Assembly: GCA_018057825.1 (NCBI GenBank)
Contig: JAGPCY010000005.1
Span: forward strand, 1 to 64,000
DNA from: Kofleriaceae bacterium
Lineage (GTDB): Bacteria; Myxococcota_A; Polyangia; Haliangiales; Haliangiaceae
Reading direction: 5' to 3'
Length of the DNA: 64,000 bases
The notes below the pieces were generated by a model. The model was not told where the DNA came from, searched no databases, and saw nothing but the letters and a program-made list of their open reading frames with translations. Made by a program: the position numbers and the translations under genes. Positions 1 through 7,451 of this stretch are shown in pieces; the stretch's first letter is position 1, and each line of letters begins with the position of its first letter.

Positions 1-70
1 CGACCCGATCCCGACCCCGACCCCGACCCCGATCCCGACCCCGACCCCGACCCCGAGTCCGTCCCCGACC
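1..70. repeat. Hexanucleotide array, GANNCC type (array 1)
   Basis: Tandem six-base units, mainly GACCCC with GATCCC, GAGTCC and GTCCCC variants. The array continues off the left edge of the window and ends a few bases from the argG stop codon. It shares the CCGANN pattern with six other arrays in the window, although here the variable bases are mostly CC or TC rather than RC. No gene is seen in it. Confidence 0.75.
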
Positions 71-76
71 CGGGTA

Positions 77-1429
77 CTAGCGCGGCTCGCCGGCGCCGAG
101 GAGGCCGCCGACGTCGGTGGCCGGGCCGCCGGCGCCCAGGCGGCGCAGGCTGTCGAGGTGGTGCAGGAGCAGCGCGCGGTTGTCGCCGACCGACAGGTTC
201 TGCAGCTCGAGGGCGCCGATGCGATCCTCGGGCGTGAAGGCCGGCTCGTCGACGCGCTCCATCGACAGCTTGTCCGGGGCGTAGGCCATGTGCTCGGCGC
301 GGGTATCGACGATCGTATAGTCGTCGCCGCGCCGCAGCTCGAAGGTCACCGACCCGGTCACCGCCGGCGCGACCCAACGGGTCAGGCCGTCCTTGAGCAG
401 GCAGGCCTCGGGGTCGTACCACCGGCCCTCGTACAAGAGCCGGCCCAGGCGTCGGCCCAGGGTGGCGTAGAGCTCGAGGGTGTTCTCGTTGTGGATCGCC
501 GACAGCAGGCGCTCGTAGGCCAGGTGGAGGAGCGCCATGCCGGGCGCCTCGTAGCAGCCGCGGCTCTTGGCGTCGATCACCCGGTTCTCGATCTGATCGC
601 TCATGCCCAGGCCGTGGCGGCCGCCGAGCTGATTGGCGGTGGCGAACAGCTCGTAGCGCGACGCGAAGCGCGCGCCGTTGATGGTCACCGGCACGCCTTG
701 TTCGAAGCCGACCGTGATCTCCTCGGTCGCGATCGCCACCTCGGGGCGCCACGGCGCCACGCCCATGATCGGGTTGACGATCCGCATGCCGGTGTCGAGG
801 CGCTCGAGGTCCTTGGCCTCGTGGGTCGCGCCCAGGAGGTTGGCGTCGGTCGAGTAGGCCTTCTCGGTGCCCATCTTGTAGGGCTTGCCGATCCGCGCCA
901 GGTACTCGGACATCTCGGTGCGGCCGCCGAACGCGCGCACGAACGCGCCGTCGAGCCACGGCTTGTAGATCTTGAGGGTCGGATCGACCAGCGCGCCGTA
1001 GCGGTAGAAGCGCTGGATGTCGTTGCCCTTGTGGGTCGACCCGTCGCCGAAGACGTGGACGTCGTCGTCCATCATGGCGCGGACGATCGCGGTGGTGGTG
1101 ACCGCGCGGCCGAGCGGCGTGGTGTTGAAGTAGGTCTTGCCGGCGGTCCGCAGGTGGAACGCGCCGCACTGGATCGCGATCAGGCCCTCGCGGACCAGGG
1201 CGTCCTTGCAGTCGAGGAGGCGGGCGGCGCGGGCGCCGTGCTCGAGGGCGATCGGCGGGATGTCGGCCGGGTTGGCCTCGTCGGGCTGGGCCAGATCGGC
1301 GGTGTAGGCGTAGACCTCCTGGCCCTGCTCGGCCAGCCAGGCCACCGCGCAGCGGGTGTCGAGGCCTCCCGAGAACGCGATGCCCAGGCGAGTGCCGGCG
1401 GGCGGCAGCGATCGGTAGATACGGCTCAT
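77..1429 (-). CDS. argG: Argininosuccinate synthase, E. coli-type long form
   Basis: Condenses citrulline and aspartate with ATP to argininosuccinate, the penultimate step of arginine biosynthesis, in the cytoplasm. The 450-residue protein carries the N-terminal ATP pyrophosphatase P-loop SGGLDT (about residues 20-25), the [11 protein letters not shown] segment (about 126-136) and a C-terminal oligomerisation tail. Its length matches the longer E. coli ArgG subfamily rather than the roughly 400-residue common form. The start is the ATG at 1429, with no strong Shine-Dalgarno sequence. argC and argB lie 30 kb away in the window, so the arginine pathway is dispersed. Family assignment is firm. 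Confidence 0.95.
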   Translation of the reverse strand: MSRIYRSLPPAGTRLGIAFSGGLDTRCAVAWLAEQGQEVYAYTADLAQPDEANPADIPPIALEHGARAARLLDCKDALVREGLIAIQCGAFHLRTAGKTYFNTTPLGRAVTTTAIVRAMMDDDVHVFGDGSTHKGNDIQRFYRYGALVDPTLKIYKPWLDGAFVRAFGGRTEMSEYLARIGKPYKMGTEKAYSTDANLLGATHEAKDLERLDTGMRIVNPIMGVAPWRPEVAIATEEITVGFEQGVPVTINGARFASRYELFATANQLGGRHGLGMSDQIENRVIDAKSRGCYEAPGMALLHLAYERLLSAIHNENTLELYATLGRRLGRLLYEGRWYDPEACLLKDGLTRWVAPAVTGSVTFELRRGDDYTIVDTRAEHMAYAPDKLSMERVDEPAFTPEDRIGALELQNLSVGDNRALLLHHLDSLRRLGAGGPATDVGGLLGAGEPR

Positions 1430-1460
1430 GGCCCGGGCGTACCACGCGCGCCGGCGCCGA

Positions 1461-1940
1461 TCAGAGCCGGCGCTGCCAGAAGCCGACGTCGTGCCAGGCG
1501 TCGAACTTCCAGCCGACCTCGCGGAACACGCCGACCGCGGTGAACCCGGCGCCCTCGAACAGCGCGACCGAGGCCGGGTTGGGCAGGGCGATCCCGGCGA
1601 TCGCCAGATGGAAGCCGGCCGCGGTCAGGCGGTCGAGGAGGGTCGCCACCAAGGCTCGGCCACGCCCGCGCCCGCGGACGTCGGGCGCCAGGTACACGCC
1701 GACCTCGGTCGAGCGATCGTACGCGGCGCGGGCGCGGAAGCGATCGCTCTTGGCGTAGCCGACCACGGCGCCGCCGTCGTCGTCGACCAACCAGACCTGG
1801 CGGCCGCGGGCCTCCCAGGCCGCGGTCAGCTCGTCGACGGTCGGCGGCTGGTAGGCGAAGTGGATCGCGGTGTGCGCGACGTAGTGCGCGGTGATGGCGG
1901 CGATGGCCGGCAGGTCGTCGACGACGGCGTCGCGGATCAT
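1461..1940 (-). CDS. GNAT N-acetyltransferase, phosphinothricin-acetyltransferase-like
   Basis: Acetyl-CoA-dependent N-acetyltransferase of about 159 residues. The start chosen is the ATG at 1940, where the protein begins MIRDAV as PAT/Bar-like enzymes do; a longer reading frame upstream would run into the divergent promoter. The acetyl-CoA loop [16 protein letters not shown] is visible, as is the family C-terminus with [13 protein letters not shown] followed by [15 protein letters not shown]. The family acetylates phosphinothricin, methionine sulfone or related small amines; the actual substrate is not readable from sequence. It lies 31 bp upstream of argG on the same strand, so co-transcription with argG is possible. 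Confidence 0.88.
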   Translation of the reverse strand: MIRDAVVDDLPAIAAITAHYVAHTAIHFAYQPPTVDELTAAWEARGRQVWLVDDDGGAVVGYAKSDRFRARAAYDRSTEVGVYLAPDVRGRGRGRALVATLLDRLTAAGFHLAIAGIALPNPASVALFEGAGFTAVGVFREVGWKFDAWHDVGFWQRRL

Positions 1941-1950
1941 GGCGCGACCT

Positions 1951-1978
1951 TGGCACGGACCGCGCCCCCGTGGCACGG
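1951..1978. promoter_or_regulatory. Direct repeat TGGCACGG x2, 20 bp apart, in a divergent promoter
   Basis: TGGCACGG occurs at 1951-1958 and again at 1971-1978, so both copies lie on the same DNA face, between the divergently transcribed GNAT gene (start 1940) and zinc-ribbon gene (start 1985). Operator function is an inference. The first copy also resembles a sigma-54 -24 element but has no good -12 element. Confidence 0.25.
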
Positions 1979-1984
1979 TCGGGC

Positions 1985-2182
1985 ATGGCCGACCTCGCCG
2001 CGCCCGGCTGCCCGCATCGCGAGCGGGTCGACGGCGTGTGTCTGGCGTGTGGCGACTGCGAGCACGACGTCATCTTGAACGGCGCGTGTCTGGCGTGCGG
2101 CTCGACCGCGATCGATCCGATCGCGCGCTCGCCGCGGCCCGAGCTGGTGCCGGCCGCGGCCCTGGTGCGCCGGCCGCGCTGA
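1985..2182 (+). CDS. Small zinc-ribbon-like cysteine-rich protein
   Basis: A predicted 65-residue protein with a regular metal-ligand pattern: Cys9, Cys19, Cys22, Cys25, His27, Cys35 and Cys38, arranged as two CxxC knuckles (CLAC and CLAC) around CGDCEH. Such spacing fits one or two bound zinc ions. I do not recognise the family and assign no function. The first good ATG after the divergent promoter is at 1985; an in-frame start 15 bp upstream is possible. No clear ribosome binding site is present. The ordered cysteines argue that the frame is real, but the gene is short and the background is GC-rich. Confidence 0.55.
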   Translation: MADLAAPGCPHRERVDGVCLACGDCEHDVILNGACLACGSTAIDPIARSPRPELVPAAALVRRPR

Positions 2183-2196
2183 CGGTGCGGGTCGCG

Positions 2197-3465
2197 CTAC
2201 GATCGCAGGTAGCGCGCCAGGACCCGGGTCATCGCCGCCGGATCGGCCGCGCCCGCCAGCTCGCGGGCCGAGTGCATGCTGAGCATCGGGTTGCCGACGT
2301 CGACGGTGGCGATGCCCAGGAGCGTCGAGGTGATCGGGCCGATCGTCGAGCCGCACGGCAGGTCGGTGCGGTGGGCGTAGTGCTGGACCGGCACGCCCTC
2401 GGCCCGGCACAGCTCGGCGAACCACGCCGCGGTGGCCGGCGTGGTGGCGTAGCGCTGCTGGCTGTTGGTCTTGATCACTGGGCCGCCATTTAGGACCGGC
2501 TTGTGGCGCGGCTCGTGGCGGCCGGCGTAGTTGGGGTGGACGGCGTGGGCCATGTCGGCCGACACGCAGGTCGAGCGCGCGCAGGCCTGGTGGAAGCGCT
2601 CGCGGTCGCCGATCAGGCGCTCGAGCACCCGGGGCAAGACCGCGCTGCCGGCGCCGGCGGCGCTGGCGCTGCCGACCTCCTCGTGATCGAACAAGGCGAT
2701 CACCGGGATGCCGGCCGGCGGGCCGGCCGCGGCCTCGACCAGGGCCGCGGTCGCGGCGTGGGCCATGGCCAGGTTGTCGAGACGGGCCGAGAAGATGAAC
2801 TCGCCGGCCGGCCCGCCCTGGGTCGGCGCGGTCAGATCGTAGAGCGACAGCTCGCTGGCGACGATCGCGCTCGCGGCGACCCCGGCGGCCTCGGCGAGGA
2901 GCGCGGCCAGGCCCGGCCCGCCGGCCAGCCCGAAGATCGGCGCGAGGTGATCCTGGCGGTTGAGCACCAGGCCCTTGTCGTTGACCTCGCGATCGAGGTG
3001 GATCGCGAGCTGTGGCACCCGCGCGATGGGACGATCGAGGCGGACCAGGTGGCTGGCGAGCGCGCCGTCGTCGCCGCGGACCAGGAGCCGGCCGGCCAGC
3101 CCAAGATCGCGATCGAGCCACGAGTTGAGCAACGCGCCGCCGTAGACCTCGACCCCGAGTTGGGCGTAGCCCTCGACGGTGTACTCGGGGTTGGGCTTGA
3201 GCCGGAGGTTGGGGCTGTCGGTGTGGGCGCCGACCAGGCGGAACCCGGTGCGGGCGGGCTTGTCGGGGAGGACGAAGCCGAACAGGTTGGTGTCGCTGGT
3301 GGTCAGGTAGTAGCGCCCGGGCGCCAGGTCGTCCCAGCGATCGGCCTCGGCCAGCGGGCGGAAGCCGGCGGCGCCCAGGCGGCGCGCGGCCTCGGCGACG
3401 GCGTGGAAGGGCGTCGGGGACGCGTGGAGGTAGGCCAGCAGATCGGCGAGGACGGCGTCGGTCAC
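2197..3465 (-). CDS. apeB: M18 family aminopeptidase (aspartyl aminopeptidase type)
   Basis: Zinc metallo-aminopeptidase that removes N-terminal acidic residues from peptides; members form cytoplasmic dodecamers. The 422-residue length is normal for the family. Visible signature segments are GAHTDSP (about residues 78-84, metal ligand His), SWLDRDLGLAGR (about 115-126), the FDHEEVGS catalytic/metal segment (about 260-267) and the C-terminal GSTIGPITSTLLGI plus MHSARE. The start is a GTG at 3465. It is co-directional with and 31 bp downstream of the GT-C gene at 3497, but the functions look unrelated. The symbol follows the bacterial M18 homologue; the subfamily (apeA versus apeB) is not certain. 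Confidence 0.9.
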   Translation of the reverse strand: MTDAVLADLLAYLHASPTPFHAVAEAARRLGAAGFRPLAEADRWDDLAPGRYYLTTSDTNLFGFVLPDKPARTGFRLVGAHTDSPNLRLKPNPEYTVEGYAQLGVEVYGGALLNSWLDRDLGLAGRLLVRGDDGALASHLVRLDRPIARVPQLAIHLDREVNDKGLVLNRQDHLAPIFGLAGGPGLAALLAEAAGVAASAIVASELSLYDLTAPTQGGPAGEFIFSARLDNLAMAHAATAALVEAAAGPPAGIPVIALFDHEEVGSASAAGAGSAVLPRVLERLIGDRERFHQACARSTCVSADMAHAVHPNYAGRHEPRHKPVLNGGPVIKTNSQQRYATTPATAAWFAELCRAEGVPVQHYAHRTDLPCGSTIGPITSTLLGIATVDVGNPMLSMHSARELAGAADPAAMTRVLARYLRS

Positions 3466-3496
3466 GGCCGGATTAGCCCAGACCGCGGGAGCGAGG

Positions 3497-4876
3497 TCAA
3501 TGCGCGACCACGGTGCCGTAGGCGTTGCCGCCGGTGCGGTAGTAGCGACCGTCGCGGGCGAAGGTCCACGCGCCCCACAGGTTGATGACCACGCCGAGGG
3601 CGATCAGGCTGCGCAGGACGTGGCCAAGCGGCCGGCCGCCGACCGCCAACAGGCAGATGAGCAAGAGCGTGTAGTCGAGGCTGAAGCGGTAGCCGAACTG
3701 GACCCAGCCCGAGTTCTGGTAGAAGAACGTCGGCACCGCGACGCACGCGGTCGTGATCCACAGCGCGCGGTGGATGCCGGGGCGGGCCGCCGGCCACAGG
3801 AGCAGGAGCAAGGCCGGCGTGGTCACCCACAGCGCCAGGCCGTGGCCAGAGATCTGCACCCACGGGCCGCGGTCGGGGAACTCGGGGAGCAGCGTGAAGG
3901 CCACCGCCAGGTTGCGCGCCAGGTACTGGTAGCTGAACAGCCCGTGGGCCTCGATCTGCGCCTGCTGCCGGACGTGCAGGTACGAGTGGCCGAACTCGGT
4001 GGCGGCGTCGAAGCGGGCGTGGTTGTAGGCGGCGGCGACCGCGGCGATCACGATCACCGGCGCGGCGAAGCGGGCCAGGCGCAGGACCACCGCCCGGGCC
4101 GCGGCCCGATCGGCGCGCAGCGCGGTTAGGCCACCGCCGACGCAGATCGCCTCGAGGACGAACAGCGGGAACAGGAACGCCATCGGCGCCCGCGTGATGG
4201 CCGCGGCGCCCAGGGCCAGGCCGGCGATCACCGGTCGGTGGGCGCCGATCGCGGCCCAGGTGTAGATCGTCGCGGTCAGGACCCCGAGGACGTGGGCGGT
4301 GAACCAGACCCGGCCCTGGACCGACGCGAAGAACAGGACGGTGCCAAAGCCAAGCGCGATGGTCAGCCAGACGTCGTCGGTGGCGGTGCGGGTCGACTGC
4401 CCGGCGGCCGCCAGGCGTCGCAGGGTCGCGAAGGCCAGCGGCAAGATCAGCGCCGCGCACAGGACCGTCGGCAGGGTGTCGTTGCCGGCGCGCCCGCCCA
4501 GCGCCGCCCCCGGCAGCATGATCACCGACGGCAGCGGTGGGAAGGACACGTAGTAGGTGTGGCCGCGGCTGGCGGTCACCTCGGCCAGCGCGACCTCGGC
4601 GCCGCCGGTGGTGCGGAACACCGGTCGGCTCTGCAGGCGGCGGCCGCGCAGGGTCCGGCCGTCGCGGGTGACCACGGTCTCGACCCGGGCCCAGTCGTCG
4701 CCCTTGGTCGGCGCCGGGGTAATGCTGGCCCGGCCGTGGAGCCAGGCGTCGGCCTGGTAGACGAAGTGCGGATCGCTCGACTGCCGCCACAGCCGGTCGC
4801 CAGCGACCGCGCCGTACCCGACCAGTCCGACGACGAACAGGATCAGGTGGATCGCGTAGCGGCGGATCGCGGTCAC
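3497..4876 (-). CDS. Integral-membrane GT-C type glycosyltransferase (ArnT/PMT-like)
   Basis: A polytopic membrane protein of about 459 residues, with roughly ten hydrophobic segments separated by short Arg-rich loops, ending in a short soluble tail. The N-terminal segment is followed by a long periplasmic loop (about residues 30-110), then SFPPLPSVIMLP and alternating helices. This layout is typical of polyprenyl-phosphate-sugar-dependent GT-C transferases, but the catalytic Asp pair is not obvious. The start is a GTG at 4876, chosen over an upstream in-frame start at 4954 because that would cross the divergent gene and because a -10 box sits 8 nt upstream. It belongs to the 3.5-16 kb glycan island. 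Confidence 0.7.
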   Translation of the reverse strand: MTAIRRYAIHLILFVVGLVGYGAVAGDRLWRQSSDPHFVYQADAWLHGRASITPAPTKGDDWARVETVVTRDGRTLRGRRLQSRPVFRTTGGAEVALAEVTASRGHTYYVSFPPLPSVIMLPGAALGGRAGNDTLPTVLCAALILPLAFATLRRLAAAGQSTRTATDDVWLTIALGFGTVLFFASVQGRVWFTAHVLGVLTATIYTWAAIGAHRPVIAGLALGAAAITRAPMAFLFPLFVLEAICVGGGLTALRADRAAARAVVLRLARFAAPVIVIAAVAAAYNHARFDAATEFGHSYLHVRQQAQIEAHGLFSYQYLARNLAVAFTLLPEFPDRGPWVQISGHGLALWVTTPALLLLLWPAARPGIHRALWITTACVAVPTFFYQNSGWVQFGYRFSLDYTLLLICLLAVGGRPLGHVLRSLIALGVVINLWGAWTFARDGRYYRTGGNAYGTVVAH

Positions 4877-4884
4877 GCGCGCGC

Positions 4885-4890
4885 ACTGTA
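4885..4890 (-). promoter_or_regulatory. -10 box TACAGT, 8 nt before GTG of the 3497-4876 gene
   Basis: On the minus strand TACAGT is followed by 8 nt and then the GTG at 4876, so the transcript would start at or near the start codon. No convincing -35 element is visible. Confidence 0.5.
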
Positions 4891-4912
4891 CACGACCGCG
4901 CGCCGGCCGGTG

Positions 4913-4918
4913 TAGAGT
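4913..4918 (+). promoter_or_regulatory. -10 box TAGAGT, 8 nt before GTG of the 4927 gene
   Basis: TAGAGT is followed by 8 nt and then the GTG at 4927. It lies back-to-back with the minus-strand box at 4885-4890, so two leaderless-type promoters share a 50-bp divergent region. Confidence 0.5.
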
Positions 4919-4926
4919 CCGCGGCG

Positions 4927-5739
4927 GTGCCACCGCTCGTCGCGCGCTTCGCACGCCTGGCCCCGGCGATCGCGCTGTGTCTGCTGGCGGCGTGGAGCGC
5001 GGTCCGCACCGTCGGCGCCGGCCGCCGGGTCCCCGACGACGCCGCCTGGGCGGCGGCCGCGACCCGGGTGCGCGCGGCCCTGACCGGCGGCGAGCTGATC
5101 GTGTTCGCGCCGGCGTGGATCGAGCCGGTCGGCCGCCTGCACCTGGGCGATCGCCTCGACCTGGCGGCCGCCGGGCGTCTCGACGCCGCCCGGTTCGCGA
5201 CGATCTGGGAGCTGTCGATCCGCGGCGCCCGCGCCCCCGAGACCCGCGGCCTGACTGCGGCGGAGAGCTTCACGATCGGCGGCGTCACCGCGCGCCGCTA
5301 CCGGCAGCGCGCCGCCGTCGTCGTCACCGACTTCGCGGCCCGCCTGACCGAGACGTCGATCACCGGCGAGCGCGCCCGCGGGCCGACCGCGGTCCTGGCC
5401 GAGGTCGGCTTCACGCCGCGGCGCTGCGTGCAGGTCGTGCCGCAGCCCGATCGCGAGGTCGGGTTGACCTTTCGCGACGTCGAGCTCGGGACCGAGCTGG
5501 CGATCGGCGTGGGCCTGGCCGACGTGTTCACCCGCCGCGATGTCCGCAATCCGGGCGAGCTGGCGGTCGCGGTCGATGGCGTCGAGCTGGCGCGCTGGCG
5601 CTTCGGCGTCGACGACGGGTGGACCGTGCGCACCGTGGTGACCCGCCCCGGCCGCGGCACCGTCACCTTCACCGCCCGCGCGGTCGGGCTAGGCGCGTCG
5701 AACCGGCTGGTGTGCTTCGCCGCCGAGGCCCGGCGATGA
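4927..5739 (+). CDS. Membrane-anchored protein of unknown function
   Basis: A 270-residue protein with one N-terminal hydrophobic segment (about residues 9-30) acting as signal anchor or signal peptide, then a soluble, presumably periplasmic domain rich in beta-strand patterns; the C-terminal half (about 170-260) reads like a jelly-roll or immunoglobulin-like fold. I do not recognise the family. It starts with GTG at 4927 and its stop overlaps the next gene's ATG (ATGA at 5736-5739), so the two are translationally coupled; the likely role is an accessory to the GT-C transferase encoded downstream. That role is inferred from context only. Confidence 0.7.
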   Translation: MPPLVARFARLAPAIALCLLAAWSAVRTVGAGRRVPDDAAWAAAATRVRAALTGGELIVFAPAWIEPVGRLHLGDRLDLAAAGRLDAARFATIWELSIRGARAPETRGLTAAESFTIGGVTARRYRQRAAVVVTDFAARLTETSITGERARGPTAVLAEVGFTPRRCVQVVPQPDREVGLTFRDVELGTELAIGVGLADVFTRRDVRNPGELAVAVDGVELARWRFGVDDGWTVRTVVTRPGRGTVTFTARAVGLGASNRLVCFAAEARR

Positions 5740-7424
5740 CCGCGCGCGGCCTGCGTCGGCTGACCGCGGCCGCGCTGTGCGCGCTGACGATGGCGGTCGC
5801 GCTGTGGTCGCAGCGCGACGTCGGCCTGGCCCGCGACGAGCTGGTCTACATGGGCGCCGGCGACGGCTACGCCCGGTGGTGGATCGACGCCGTCGACGAC
5901 TGGGGCGCGGCCACCAGCAAGGCCAAGATCACGGCCGCCTTCGGGGGCCCGGGGCCGACCGATCACAACCGCGAGCACCCGCCGCTCATGAAGACCCTGT
6001 TCGGGTTCTCGAAGCGGCTGCTCCACGATCGCCTCGAGGTCGCCAGCCCGACGACCGCGTACCGCGCGCCCAGCGCGCTCCTGCACGGCATCTTGATCGC
6101 GATCGTCTTTCTGTGGGCCGCCGCGGTGTGGGGCTTCGCCGAGGGCTTGATCGCGGCGCTCCTGACCCTGGCGTTGCCGCGGGCGCTCTTCCACGCTGGC
6201 CTGGCCGCCTTCGACGGGCCGATCGCGACCTTGTGGGTCGCGACCCTGTACTGCTACTGGCGGGCGCTGGCGAGCTGGCGGTGGGCGCCGATCGCCGGCG
6301 TCGTGTGGGGCCTGGCCCTGGCCACCAAGCACAACGCGCTGCTCTTGCCGCTGGTGATCGCGCCGCACTTCGTCTGGGTGGTCGCGGCCGACGCCGTGAC
6401 CCGGGCGCGCGCGATGCCAGGGCGAGGCGCCGCGGCCCTCGGGCGCGCGCTCTTGGCCCGGCTGTATCTGCCGCCAGCGCTGATCGTCCTCGGGCCGCTG
6501 ACCCTGTTCGCGCTGTGGCCGTGGCTGTGGCTCGATCCGATCGATCACGTCCGCGCCTGGCTCGAGTTCCACCTGCGCCACGTCCACTACAACTTCGAGT
6601 ACCTCGGCGAGAACTGGAACCACCCGCCGTTTCCCTGGCACGTCGCGCTGGTCACGACCGCCCTGACGGTGCCGGCCGCGACCCTGGCCGCGGCGGCCCT
6701 CGGCCTGGGCGTCCGCGTGCGCGGCTGGTGGTCGACCCCGGCGGCGGCGCGGGCCGGCGATCCCGCGCTCCTCCTCGCGCTGTCGGTGGCGGCGTCGATG
6801 GGGCCGTTCTTCCTCGGCTCGACGCCGATCTTCGGCGCCGAGAAGCACTGGGAGGCGGCGATCCCGTCGCTGTGCGTGGCGGCCGGGATCGGCGTGGTGT
6901 GGGCGGCGCGGCGCGCGGCGGCGGGGCTCGGCCAGCGCTGGTCGACGGTCCGGGCCGGCGTCCTCGAGGTGGCGGCGATCGCGGTGGTCGGCGGCGCGGT
7001 GGTGGCGAGCGCTGGCGCCGAGACCCTCCACGCTCGACCCTACGCGCTCACCTCGTACAACGCCGTGGCCGGCGGTGCGCCGGGCGGCGCCGACCTCGGC
7101 ATGAACCGGCAGTTCTGGGGCTACGCCGCGCGCGGCGTCCTCGCGTTCCTGGCCAGCCAGCCGCCGGGGCGGGTCTACAGCCACGACGCCAGCCCGGCCT
7201 GGGGCGCGTACCAGCGCGATCGCCTGTTGCCGCCCGGGCGCGGCGACGCCGGGCCCGAGGACGCCGGGGTCGCGGCCTCGCGCTACGCCCTGGTGATCCA
7301 CGAGCGCCACTTCAACCGCCACGACTACATGATCTGGGCGAGCTACGGGACGGTGGCGCCGGTGTTCGTGCTGCGCCACGACGGCGTGCCCATCGTCAGC
7401 GTCTACCGCCGGCCCGAGCGCTAG
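5736..7424 (+). CDS. Integral-membrane GT-C type glycosyltransferase (PMT/ArnT-like)
   Basis: A 562-residue polytopic membrane protein. After TM1 comes a periplasmic loop with ARDELVYMGAG and EHPPLMK, the acidic and HPP motifs common in first loops of GT-C transferases that use polyprenyl-phosphate sugars. About ten further helices follow, then a soluble C-terminal part ending VSVYRRPER. The ATG at 5736 overlaps the stop of the upstream gene by four bases. The acceptor (lipid, glycan or protein) cannot be read from sequence. It is very close in design to the products at 12267 and 14099, implying several sugar-transfer steps encoded in this island. Confidence 0.78.
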   Translation: MTARGLRRLTAAALCALTMAVALWSQRDVGLARDELVYMGAGDGYARWWIDAVDDWGAATSKAKITAAFGGPGPTDHNREHPPLMKTLFGFSKRLLHDRLEVASPTTAYRAPSALLHGILIAIVFLWAAAVWGFAEGLIAALLTLALPRALFHAGLAAFDGPIATLWVATLYCYWRALASWRWAPIAGVVWGLALATKHNALLLPLVIAPHFVWVVAADAVTRARAMPGRGAAALGRALLARLYLPPALIVLGPLTLFALWPWLWLDPIDHVRAWLEFHLRHVHYNFEYLGENWNHPPFPWHVALVTTALTVPAATLAAAALGLGVRVRGWWSTPAAARAGDPALLLALSVAASMGPFFLGSTPIFGAEKHWEAAIPSLCVAAGIGVVWAARRAAAGLGQRWSTVRAGVLEVAAIAVVGGAVVASAGAETLHARPYALTSYNAVAGGAPGGADLGMNRQFWGYAARGVLAFLASQPPGRVYSHDASPAWGAYQRDRLLPPGRGDAGPEDAGVAASRYALVIHERHFNRHDYMIWASYGTVAPVFVLRHDGVPIVSVYRRPER

Positions 7425-7451
7425 CGGCCGGCGGCCGGCCCCGTCGACTGG

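Noticed and set aside
1951-1990. Sigma-54 promoter at the TGGCACGG repeats
   Set aside because: The -24-like GG elements lack a TTGC-type -12 at correct spacing; the direct-repeat explanation fits better.
4877-4954. N-terminal extension of the 3497-4876 transferase to 4954
   Set aside because: It would overlap the divergent gene's coding start and the two -10 boxes; the extension is Arg/Pro-rich without hydrophobic character.
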